A stretch of 6,658 nucleotides of DNA, from assembly GCA_036645575.1 (NCBI GenBank), contig JAVXNW010000120.1:1-6658 (forward strand), written 5' to 3'. A model generated the notes under the pieces. The model was not told the origin of the DNA and ran no database searches. It saw only the letters and a list, made by a program, of their open reading frames with translations. Each line of letters begins with the position of its first letter. Position 1 is the stretch's first letter. Position numbers and translations under genes: made by a program. This document shows positions 1 to 6,646 of the stretch, in pieces. The DNA comes from JAVXNW01 sp036645575 (GTDB taxonomy: Bacteria; Bacillota; Clostridia; Christensenellales; Aristaeellaceae).

Positions 1-134
1 CTCTCTCCCGCGTTCTCTCTCCCGCGTTCTCTCTCCCGCGTTCTCTCTCCCGCGTTCTCTCTCCCGCGTTCTCTCTCCCGCGTTCTCTCTCTCGCGTTCT
101 CTCTCTCGCGTTCTCTCTCTCGCGTTCTCTCGCG
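1..134. repeat. 14-bp CT-rich tandem repeat array
   Basis: Nine full copies of a 14-bp unit lie head to tail in bases 1-126, followed by a truncated copy to about 134. The first six copies read CTCTCTCCCGCGTT and the last three read CTCTCTCTCGCGTT, a single C-to-T change. The copies are otherwise identical and the two versions sit in separate blocks, which fits recent block-wise expansion. The array starts at the window edge and may continue beyond it. Each unit contains a CGCG core and a pyrimidine-rich arm, so the complementary strand is purine-rich (GGGAGAGAG). It lies downstream of the addB stop codon and no open frame with coding character covers it. Its function is unknown. Confidence 0.95.
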
Positions 135-215
135 CCACGAAGCCACCCTTCGCCCCCTGCGGGCGCCACCTCCCCTCACGGCGCGGCTCGGGGCGTTTCT
201 CACGCGGCGGGGGGG
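135..215. other. GC-rich spacer downstream of addB
   Basis: This stretch lies between the tandem repeat and the addB stop codon. It has short GC-rich self-complementary segments, for example CGCCC and GGGCG a few bases apart near 154-168. On the minus strand no run of T residues follows any of them, so I do not call an intrinsic terminator. I see no ribosome binding site and start codon for a following gene. Confidence 0.5.
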
Positions 216-3200
216 TTACGGGGCTTCGTCTTGCGCGGGGGTGAGCGCGGCTAGCACTTGTTTGCCGCTCATCGACTTGAGCCTGCGCGGCGTTGCGCCG
301 GGCAAATTTGCGTCGTAGGCGCAGATGGTTCCGTATTCGCAGTACTTGCACGGCGACTTGTTTCCCAGCTCAAACGGCGCGATTTGCGTGTCGCCCGCGC
401 GCATTCGCGCAAGCATCGCCTCCACGTTTTCGAGCGTGCGCGCAATCAGCCGCTCGAAGTCGGCCTTCTCAATCACCCGCTCGCCCGCGCGCAGGGTCCC
501 ATCCTGGTTAAAGGCGACGTTGACTGCCAACTCCGGCTGCGCGGCCATCGCCCGCACAACCTCCGCGTCCCGGAGCACAAGCCCATTTAGCCGCAGCTTT
601 TTCTCCCGCGCCTGCTCCACGATCGCCGCGTCGCGCACCGCTGTCTCAATCAGCGGATCGGACACGTCGAAGTAGAATACGCCGGCAGGCTGCGCGCTGC
701 GCGCCTTCATCGCCGCCGTCAGGTAGGCGATTAACTGGATTTGCAGCCCGTAATAGATCTCTTGCAGGCTCACCGTGCGCCCGCCCGTCTTGTAGTCGAT
801 CACCCGCACGTAGGGCCCCGCCGCGCTGTCCCACACGTCCACGCGGTCGATGCGCCCCGCCAAATCAGACGTCTCGTCTAGCGAAACCTTGAGCGCGCAG
901 GTGTCGATATCCGCCTCGATTCCCACCGGGCGAAACTTCGATCCGTCAAACTGCCGCGTGATGATCGACGCCGCCCGCCGCGCGACCGTGCGCATCTTGC
1001 GCGCCTGCGCACTGGCCACCGCACTGTCGCTCGTCGCCGTTTCCAGCACCTGCTCGATCATTCGCTGCGTGATCGCGTCCATCCGCGCCCGACTCTCCTC
1101 CGGCGTCAACTCGGACAATTCCGCCCCGTTTTCCCGCACAAAAGCCTCGAGCGCCTCGTGATAAAAGCTGCCCGCGTCGCGCGGCGAGAGCGCAAACGGC
1201 TCAAATGGATCGGGCCTGAGCGCGTAGTGCACAAAATGCCGGAACGGACACGCCGCGAACCGCTCCAATCGCGAGGCGCTCACCCCGGCAAGCGGCCCCA
1301 GCAACTTTCGGCTGAGCGGAACCGGCAATGCCTCGCTCGTCACTTTATGGGAAAAAGAGCGCTGCATCTTTTGGACGGACTCCGCCAGCTCGTCCATCCC
1401 GCGAAGCGCCGCATACGTCGTCAACACCGCCGCTTCGCCGGATCCCAGCAGCGCGGGCAGTCGCGCGAACGCCGCCTCGGGCGACTCCAGCCGCATGGCG
1501 CGCAGTGCCGGCGCGTCCGTGATCCCGTGCACCGGAACGCGCGGGAGCACCCGCTCGATTTCGGCAAACAAGGCGCTTGCCTTGACCGCGCGCCCCGTCT
1601 CGTCGCTCTGGCTGCGCGTCACCGCAAGATACGCGCCCGTCAGCGCGAGCAGCGCCTTGAGCCCCGCCTTGCGCATGCGCACCTTGTCCACCTCGCTTAG
1701 CCACGCGCCGCGAAAGCCCTCGCCCAATTCGCTCATCTCGCGCTCGCTCAGCAGGTCGCTGGGGCTCGATCCGCCCGCGTCCGACGCGCCCACCAGCAAA
1801 AGCGCCTTGACCGGCTTTCCCTTTAAATGCTCCAGCGCGCCGCCCTCCACCGCGTCGCCCGCTTGCGGAAGCGCCTTGACCGTCGCCGCCGACAGCGCGC
1901 GCCGCAAATGCTCGTAGACGTCCGCCAGCCCGAGCGCCGCGCCATTCAGCAGCTCCGCCATCTGGTCGAGCGCCTCGAGTACCCGCTTCCATACCTGCGC
2001 GCCCTCCATCGCCCACGTGCCAAGCCCCTCCTGCTCAAGGGCCACGCGCTGCTTTTCAAGCGTCTCATACGCGCCGACATCCTCAAGCAGGCGATATACC
2101 GCCTCCAGCACCGCGCGGGTGCTGGTCGCCGCCTTGCTGCGCGCCTTCAGCGCCTCAAGCGGGGCGAGCACCCGCGCGCGCGCCGCCTCAAGTTCGGCCT
2201 GCTCCGCCGCCTCAAACGGGCGCAACCACCGCCGCCCGCGCAGCCCCTTTTCAATCGCGTAGTTCACCAATTGATCGCTCGCCGCCCCGTCGACGCCCGC
2301 AAACCCGGTCTCGATATACAGCGCCATGTCGCTCGCCGCGTACCCGCGCAGCACGCACTTGAGCGCCGTCATCAGCGCAACCGCGAGCGGATGCCGGTCC
2401 GCCGGACGCCCCGATGCCAGAAATAGCGGGATGCCATATAGCGCAAACGCGCGCCTCAGCGCGTCCTCCATCACCTTTGACGGGCTCGCCAGCGCGATGG
2501 CCACGTCGCGGTAGCGCCAGCCCCGCGTGCGCGCCAGCTTGCGCGTCAGCGCCGCCGCAAACTCCGCCTCCGCCTGCGGGTTCTCGAGCACCACCATCTG
2601 TACGTCCCGCGCCTGCCCCTCAAATGGCCGCTGAGGAACGCAGAACAGCTCCCTTTCAAGCGTGCGCAGCGCGCTCGCCTGCGCGCAGGGCGCATCGTCC
2701 GCCGCCTGCGCGCCGAAGATCGATAGCCCCGCCGCCAAGCCCTGCGCCCGAAGCCGCTCGAGGGTGTGCCGCGCCGGCTCGAACAGGTGCGCGTCCCGCG
2801 CGGACGTTTCCGGCGCGACAAGCGCGATCGTCACCGATTCCGCAGCCGCGCCCATGCCCAGAATGAGCCGCGTGAGGCTGGGGGAGATCAGGTCGAATCC
2901 GTACACGCACACGCGGCTGCCGCGCAGGAAAGGCGCGCCACCCATCCGCGCCGTCGCTGCCTCAATCTGATCCTCTCCGTCCATAAACAGGCCCTCAAGC
3001 GATCGCTCATACGCCTCAAAGAGCTTTGCCAGATCCGACAGCTTGCCCGCAAGCGCCGGGTCCGCTTGCCCGCGCGCCGCCTCGTGGAGAAGGGACACGT
3101 CGATCCCCGACTGCTTGAACGCCGCAATCTGCCGCACCGCGCGCTCGGCAAAACCCGGCCGCGCCACCGCGTTGTGGTACCGGCACAGTTGCTTTCTTAG

Positions 3201-3500
3201 CTTAACCGCCGCCGTGTGCATCAGCATTACGCGGCCCTGCTCGTCAATCACCGTGCGCCCCGTGCCACCTGCCTGCTCAAATACGCGCGCACACAGCCGG
3301 GCGGGCGAAAAGACCTGCAACCGGAACGAGCCCGGCACCGCGAGATCGGAAAGCGCGTCCAGCTCCGCCTGCAGGGTGAGCTGCGCGGGCACCACCAGCA
3401 GCACGGGCGACTCGTCCGCTTCCCCCATTGCCTGGGTCAGCCACGCCTTGATCGCGCCCCGGATCGCGCCTTGCCGCCCCGTTATGTACCGAATGCCCAT
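216..3500 (-). CDS. addB: AddB, helicase-like/nuclease subunit of AddAB (ATP-dependent helicase-exonuclease)
   Basis: AddB partners AddA in the cytoplasm to unwind and resect double-strand breaks, recognise Chi and prepare 3' ends for RecA. From the start used here the protein has 1,094 residues, slightly shorter than Bacillus AddB (about 1,166). The C-terminal part carries the diagnostic features. Cys751 (in RFAACPF) and the CX2CX5C group Cys1051, Cys1054 and Cys1060 match the four-cysteine iron-sulfur staple. GRIDRVD (Asp885), VIDYKTG (Asp902, Lys904) and Q922xxxY926 form the RecB-type PD-(D/E)XK nuclease site, so the nuclease looks active. The N-terminal helicase-like domain has lost its Walker A: residues 8-15 read GRQGAIRG where Bacillus has GRSGSGKT. 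An upstream GTG at 3557 falls inside the -35 element and is rejected as a start. Of two adjacent ATGs (3503 and 3500), the second has better spacing to the Shine-Dalgarno. AddA is not in the window. Confidence 0.95.
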   Translation of the reverse strand: MGIRYITGRQGAIRGAIKAWLTQAMGEADESPVLLVVPAQLTLQAELDALSDLAVPGSFRLQVFSPARLCARVFEQAGGTGRTVIDEQGRVMLMHTAAVKLRKQLCRYHNAVARPGFAERAVRQIAAFKQSGIDVSLLHEAARGQADPALAGKLSDLAKLFEAYERSLEGLFMDGEDQIEAATARMGGAPFLRGSRVCVYGFDLISPSLTRLILGMGAAAESVTIALVAPETSARDAHLFEPARHTLERLRAQGLAAGLSIFGAQAADDAPCAQASALRTLERELFCVPQRPFEGQARDVQMVVLENPQAEAEFAAALTRKLARTRGWRYRDVAIALASPSKVMEDALRRAFALYGIPLFLASGRPADRHPLAVALMTALKCVLRGYAASDMALYIETGFAGVDGAASDQLVNYAIEKGLRGRRWLRPFEAAEQAELEAARARVLAPLEALKARSKAATSTRAVLEAVYRLLEDVGAYETLEKQRVALEQEGLGTWAMEGAQVWKRVLEALDQMAELLNGAALGLADVYEHLRRALSAATVKALPQAGDAVEGGALEHLKGKPVKALLLVGASDAGGSSPSDLLSEREMSELGEGFRGAWLSEVDKVRMRKAGLKALLALTGAYLAVTRSQSDETGRAVKASALFAEIERVLPRVPVHGITDAPALRAMRLESPEAAFARLPALLGSGEAAVLTTYAALRGMDELAESVQKMQRSFSHKVTSEALPVPLSRKLLGPLAGVSASRLERFAACPFRHFVHYALRPDPFEPFALSPRDAGSFYHEALEAFVRENGAELSELTPEESRARMDAITQRMIEQVLETATSDSAVASAQARKMRTVARRAASIITRQFDGSKFRPVGIEADIDTCALKVSLDETSDLAGRIDRVDVWDSAAGPYVRVIDYKTGGRTVSLQEIYYGLQIQLIAYLTAAMKARSAQPAGVFYFDVSDPLIETAVRDAAIVEQAREKKLRLNGLVLRDAEVVRAMAAQPELAVNVAFNQDGTLRAGERVIEKADFERLIARTLENVEAMLARMRAGDTQIAPFELGNKSPCKYCEYGTICAYDANLPGATPRRLKSMSGKQVLAALTPAQDEAP

Positions 3501-3506
3501 CATAAA

Positions 3507-3513
3507 CCCTCCC
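3507..3513 (-). promoter_or_regulatory. Ribosome binding site of addB
   Basis: The minus strand reads GGGAGGG, then TTT, then ATGATG. The strong Shine-Dalgarno lies 3 nt before the first ATG and 6 nt before the second. This favours the second ATG (3498-3500) as the start, giving a protein beginning MGIRYITGRQG, like the MG-x-x-F-x-x-GR opening of other AddB proteins. Confidence 0.8.
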
Positions 3514-3533
3514 GCTCGTCCGCTTTGCGGATC

Positions 3534-3562
3534 ATTATAACATAATCGCACATCCACTTCAA
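3534..3562 (-). promoter_or_regulatory. Sigma-A-type promoter of addB
   Basis: On the minus strand there is a TTGAAG -35 element (3557-3562), a 17-bp spacer and a perfect TATAAT -10 element (3534-3539). The -10 is preceded by TGT, giving the extended TGnTATAAT form. Transcription would begin near 3527, leaving a leader of about 27 nt that contains the ribosome binding site. No operator-like inverted repeat is evident. The match is by eye to consensus; no start site has been measured. Confidence 0.75.
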
Positions 3563-3589
3563 ATAATCGTATCTTATTTTGGAAATTTT

Positions 3590-3621
3590 TTGGATGATTT
3601 TGGGCAGATTTGTGATATAAT
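3590..3621 (+). promoter_or_regulatory. Extended -10 promoter of the AAA+ ATPase gene
   Basis: A perfect TATAAT (3616-3621) is preceded by TGA, making an extended -10 element. The only -35-like hexamer is TTGGAT at 3590-3595, with a spacing of 20 bp that is longer than usual, so the promoter probably relies on the extended -10. Transcription would start near 3628, about 37 nt before the ATG. This makes the in-frame TTG at 3590 an unlikely translation start. It is divergent from the addB promoter, the two -10 boxes being about 76 bp apart. Confidence 0.65.
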
Positions 3622-3650
3622 GAATAGGGATCACCTAAAATCTAATTATA

Positions 3651-3657
3651 AGGGGGA
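3651..3657 (+). promoter_or_regulatory. Ribosome binding site of the AAA+ ATPase gene
   Basis: AGGGGGA lies 7 nt before the ATG at 3665. This spacing selects that ATG over the upstream in-frame TTG at 3590, which has no comparable site in front of it and lies upstream of the predicted transcription start. Confidence 0.8.
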
Positions 3658-3664
3658 CGTAGCA

Positions 3665-6484
3665 ATGGCGCTACCCGGAAAACTGACGATTGGGTTCCTT
3701 CAGGAAGACAATCCGGTCAAGGCATTTTTTCGCATCAAACCGGTGTTGACCATAGACGCCGAAGAAATCCAGATGCTGGATGCCCTTCAAGAGATGTTCC
3801 CGGAGGATGGCTGTATTCGCATTGTACCCGATAAAAACGAACTGGCAAACTTCAAAAACAGAATGCGCGCGTTGGGCAGGTATTGTGCGTTGGATTTGCG
3901 GAAATTTCCCGGCGAAAACGAAAAAATTCGGCCCAACAAAAACTATGGCTGCGGCGCGGAACGGAATTTCTCGATTGTCTATTCTGACGCAATTGGCGCG
4001 GTGCCGATGGATGTGGCGATTCAGGTGCTGGACGCGACGTATGTGTTTGTCGGCGAAGAGGTCACGCTGCGCGCCGATCAGCCCGGAACGCCGCTCGTGC
4101 TGGTCAGCCGCGAGGGCAAGCTGTCCGGGCCATGGGTGTGGTCCGAGGCGCGCGACGTCGCGGGCTGCATTCTGCTCAAACACGCGCCCGGTATGCCCTT
4201 TGCCATCAAGGCGGAGGCTGAGCTTGACGGAAAGCAATTGACGCTGCAGGCGGACGACGGGGTCGTGATCCGGCTGATGACCGAGCCGTCGCTCTTTGGC
4301 ATTGTCGCCCCGGAGGAGAGCACCCTTGAAGAGGCGAGTGCTGCACCCGTGGCGCTTGCGCTGTCGCCCGACGGCGAGGCTTTCCAAGCGGCGCCTTTAA
4401 CCGCGTGCGATCCGCTCGTCCCGCCAGAGGGACTGTGCTGTGAAGCGGCGGCTGAGGGGGGTTCTGCGGCCGCGATCGACGCGCAGGCCTTGCCCGCGTC
4501 GCCACTCGCGCCTTTGCTGGAGTCCGCGCCCGCGCCGGAGTCCATGCCTTTGCTGGAATCCGCGCCCGCGCAGGAGTCCATGCCCGCGCCGGAGTCCGCG
4601 CCCGCGCAGGAGTTCATGCCTTTGCTGGAGTCCGCGCCCGCGCCGGAATCCGCGCCTATGCTTGCGTCTACCCCGGCGCCCGCGCTCGATCTGGCGTCCG
4701 ATCCGGCGCTCGCGCCTGCGCCACTTGTGCTACCCAGAAAGCCCGGGCAGGGCGCGGGCGCTAAACCCAAGGCCATGCCCGCGCCTAAGGCCGCGCCGGT
4801 CGCTGTCTGCGAAGCGCCCTCCCCGGTTGCCGCACCGACATTTGACCGGCGTCCCGAGCCGCGCCCCGAGCCGGTCAAGCCGGTCGACAAGCCCTGGATT
4901 CAGAAGACCGATTTTGGCAAGATGCGCGCGATGAGCGGGCGGCTCAGCCTGCGCGATCAGACGCTCATGGCGCAGAGCGGCATAAATCCCCGCAAGGGGC
5001 GCAGCCTCTCCGAGGTGGTCGACGACCAGTGGCGGCGCTCTCGCTACGAGCAGCTGGGCCATCCGGTGCCGGCCGAGGCGACAGGGCACCCGGTCATTAG
5101 CCCGATCGAGCGCGCCGTGAGCGCGGTGGAAGCCGCGTGGCAGCTGCCCGAGGCGCGCCCGCAGATGCTCTCAGGCCTGCTCAAGGACGAGTCGCTCGCC
5201 GCGTCGCTGGCCGATTGCCTCAAGTTTGAGATGGAGCGGCAAAAGACCGAGCCGGACAAGCACATGATCGAGCTTGAGGCGGAGCGGCTCAAGCTGATGA
5301 ACGAGATAGACGCGCTCAGAATGCGCCGAACCGACCTCAAAGAGCAGTTGCTCGAGGCGCTTAGGCAGAGCCACAAGCAGGAGATGAGCACCTACGAGCA
5401 GAAGAGCAGCGCCATGCTGGCCGAGCTCAAGCGCAACGAGGAAGCCGCAAACGGCGCGCATCTCGCCGCCGAGGCCGCGGGCCAGTTGCTGGAGCAGACC
5501 GCCGATCAGCTGGAAAAGCACGTGCTCGATCATTTGATGACCGAGCGTGCCATCGAGATGGTCATGCGGATGCACGACAAGCACGCGCACCCCGCCCGCC
5601 ATCCCGAACTCTACGAGCCAAGCGCCGGCGAACTGATCAGCGACATCCGCGTTCAACTGGAGGGCGCGGGGTTTAAAATGGACAACGACGACGCCGTCGC
5701 GCTGCTGGCCGCGCTTCACACAAGCGGGCTTGCGGTGATTTCCGGCCCCACCGGCAGCGGAAAATCGCAATTGGTGCGCCAGCTGGCCGCGGCGCTGGGC
5801 CTGAGCGGCGAGGTGATGCGCTTTGCCGAGGCGCGCTCAGCCGACGACGACAAGGTGCGCGAATTGCTGGACGTGTGCGACGGGCTCACCCCGTGCATGG
5901 TGTTGTTTGACGACGTAAACCTGCCCGACAATCAGGCGGCGCTGGACGGCATTTTGCGCCTGCACGAGTCGTGTCGCGTGAAAAATTTGCCGCTCTACCT
6001 CGTGCTCACCGTGCAGGACGCGCCCGAGGGACAGCCCATGCCCGCGCGCCTGTTGAGCCGGGGGTTCCTCATCCGCCTGGACGCGACGCCCGTCGAAGCG
6101 GCGTGGAAGCCCAGCCCCCTCACGCCCGCCACGCCCGAGCGCGCGGTGGCGCTGAGCGCGCTTGAGCGCATCTTCGCGCCCCAGGACGAACTCGAGCCCG
6201 AGGTCGAAAACCGGATGAACCAGTTGCGCCGCAGGCTGAGCGAAATCGACTACGCCATCGACCGCAGGACGCTGAGCGAACTGTGGAACTTCTGCGCCTC
6301 CGTCCAAAAAAGCAGTCGCGGCCCCGGCCTAGACGCGCTCGACCGCGCCATTTCCGAGCGCGCGCTGCCCACCATGCTCGCCGCAATGGACGAGCGCCAA
6401 CTCCTTCGCCTCCCCGAATTTCTCTGCGACCTGCCCCGCGCCATGACCCTAATGGCGCAACCCCTACCCCTCCCGCCGCTGTGA
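3665..6484 (+). CDS. Uncharacterised 939-aa protein: N-terminal domain, repeat-bearing linker, coiled coil, C-terminal AAA+ ATPase
   Basis: I do not recognise a named family for the whole protein. Residues 1 to about 205 look folded: mixed helix then strand-rich, with alternating hydrophobic segments. Residues about 212-405 are a low-complexity Pro/Ala/Glu linker. Residues about 411-530 are helical and basic in places. Residues about 534-630 are charged heptad-like helix, probably a coiled coil. Residues about 670-830 are an AAA+ core: Walker A GPTGSGKS (694-701), Walker B MVLFDDVN (745-752), a sensor-1-like strand LYLVLTVQD (777-785), and candidate arginine fingers Arg795 and Arg799 in PARLLSRGF. 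The C-terminal segment LDRAISERALPTM recalls the region after the ATPase core in McrB-like proteins. There is no signal peptide or clear membrane segment, so it is probably cytoplasmic and may oligomerise. No partner nuclease is visible. The AAA+ assignment is firm; McrB/MoxR affinity and any DNA or defence role are inference. Confidence 0.85.
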   Translation: MALPGKLTIGFLQEDNPVKAFFRIKPVLTIDAEEIQMLDALQEMFPEDGCIRIVPDKNELANFKNRMRALGRYCALDLRKFPGENEKIRPNKNYGCGAERNFSIVYSDAIGAVPMDVAIQVLDATYVFVGEEVTLRADQPGTPLVLVSREGKLSGPWVWSEARDVAGCILLKHAPGMPFAIKAEAELDGKQLTLQADDGVVIRLMTEPSLFGIVAPEESTLEEASAAPVALALSPDGEAFQAAPLTACDPLVPPEGLCCEAAAEGGSAAAIDAQALPASPLAPLLESAPAPESMPLLESAPAQESMPAPESAPAQEFMPLLESAPAPESAPMLASTPAPALDLASDPALAPAPLVLPRKPGQGAGAKPKAMPAPKAAPVAVCEAPSPVAAPTFDRRPEPRPEPVKPVDKPWIQKTDFGKMRAMSGRLSLRDQTLMAQSGINPRKGRSLSEVVDDQWRRSRYEQLGHPVPAEATGHPVISPIERAVSAVEAAWQLPEARPQMLSGLLKDESLAASLADCLKFEMERQKTEPDKHMIELEAERLKLMNEIDALRMRRTDLKEQLLEALRQSHKQEMSTYEQKSSAMLAELKRNEEAANGAHLAAEAAGQLLEQTADQLEKHVLDHLMTERAIEMVMRMHDKHAHPARHPELYEPSAGELISDIRVQLEGAGFKMDNDDAVALLAALHTSGLAVISGPTGSGKSQLVRQLAAALGLSGEVMRFAEARSADDDKVRELLDVCDGLTPCMVLFDDVNLPDNQAALDGILRLHESCRVKNLPLYLVLTVQDAPEGQPMPARLLSRGFLIRLDATPVEAAWKPSPLTPATPERAVALSALERIFAPQDELEPEVENRMNQLRRRLSEIDYAIDRRTLSELWNFCASVQKSSRGPGLDALDRAISERALPTMLAAMDERQLLRLPEFLCDLPRAMTLMAQPLPLPPL
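4511..4690 (+). repeat. 36-bp in-frame tandem repeat encoding a 12-residue Pro/Ala/Glu unit
   Basis: Five consecutive 36-bp units start at 4511, 4547, 4583, 4619 and 4655 and encode residues 283-342 of the ATPase protein. The typical unit is PLLESAPAPESM. By eye, unit 2 differs from unit 1 at 2 bases, unit 4 at 3 and unit 3 at about 6; unit 5 is strongly diverged. Because 36 is divisible by three, copy gain or loss would lengthen or shorten the linker without shifting the frame. The repeat lies in the predicted disordered linker, so it probably acts as a flexible spacer. Confidence 0.9.
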
Positions 6485-6494
6485 CGGCAGGCAA

Positions 6495-6576
6495 TTAGGT
6501 AAGCGCTGAATAAAGAACGCGCGTGATGGCGGAAATGCAGCCGCCAGCGTGCGGGATTTATTCAGCGCTTCCTTAA
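6495..6576. repeat. Long imperfect inverted repeat (predicted extended hairpin) 3' of the ATPase gene
   Basis: Arms AAGCGCTGAATAAA (6501-6514) and TTTATTCAGCGCTT (6557-6570) are perfectly complementary over 14 bp. Inside them, 6518-6524 pairs with 6547-6553 allowing G-U pairs, and TGGCGG (6527-6532) pairs with CCGCCA (6541-6546) around an 8-nt loop. Outside, TTAGG and CCTTAA pair with single-base bulges. Nearly the whole 82-nt segment folds on itself. It begins 10 nt after the stop codon of the ATPase gene. No T-tract follows on either strand, so it is not a classical intrinsic terminator. It could be a palindromic intergenic element, a small mobile element relic, or an mRNA 3'-end stabiliser. 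Confidence 0.85.
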
Positions 6577-6607
6577 ACACAGGTCAATCGTCAAAGAAAA
6601 CGCAGTA

Positions 6608-6646
6608 TTGCCAGGTTAAATGCAGCGGATGCATTTAATCTGGCAA
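6608..6646. repeat. Second inverted repeat: 17-bp stem with 5-nt loop
   Basis: Arms TTGCCAGGTTAAATGCA (6608-6624) and TGCATTTAATCTGGCAA (6630-6646) are complementary over 17 bp with one position that would be a G-U pair in plus-strand RNA. The loop is GCGGA. On the plus strand the stem is followed by A residues, and on the minus strand no clean T-run follows it, so it is a poor intrinsic terminator. It may be an operator-like palindrome or leader structure for a gene to the right of the window, or part of the same element as the hairpin 31 bp to its left. Confidence 0.85.

Noticed and set aside
1..134. CRISPR array
   Set aside because: The 14-bp units are contiguous, with no spacers and no cas genes; this is a simple tandem repeat.
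1158..1700. 180-codon open frame on the plus strand inside addB
   Set aside because: It is rich in Arg and His with no recognisable domain, and lies opposite well-conserved AddB sequence including the iron-sulfur cysteine region.
3501..3557. GTG start at 3557 extending AddB by 19 residues
   Set aside because: It overlaps the -35 element of the addB promoter, and the added residues do not resemble AddB N-termini.
3590..3664. TTG start at 3590 extending the ATPase protein by 25 residues
   Set aside because: It lies upstream of the predicted transcription start and overlaps the promoter; the ATG at 3665 has a well-spaced AGGGGGA.
4078..4890. 270-codon open frame on the minus strand opposite the ATPase linker
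   Set aside because: It mirrors the Pro/Ala repeat region, translates to low-complexity Gly/Ala/Ser, and has no supported start. It is a by-product of GC-rich coding DNA.
6571..6607. Minus-strand promoter between the two hairpins (TTGACC with a GAATAA-like -10)
   Set aside because: The -10 match is weak, lies within the hairpin arm, and no minus-strand gene follows it.
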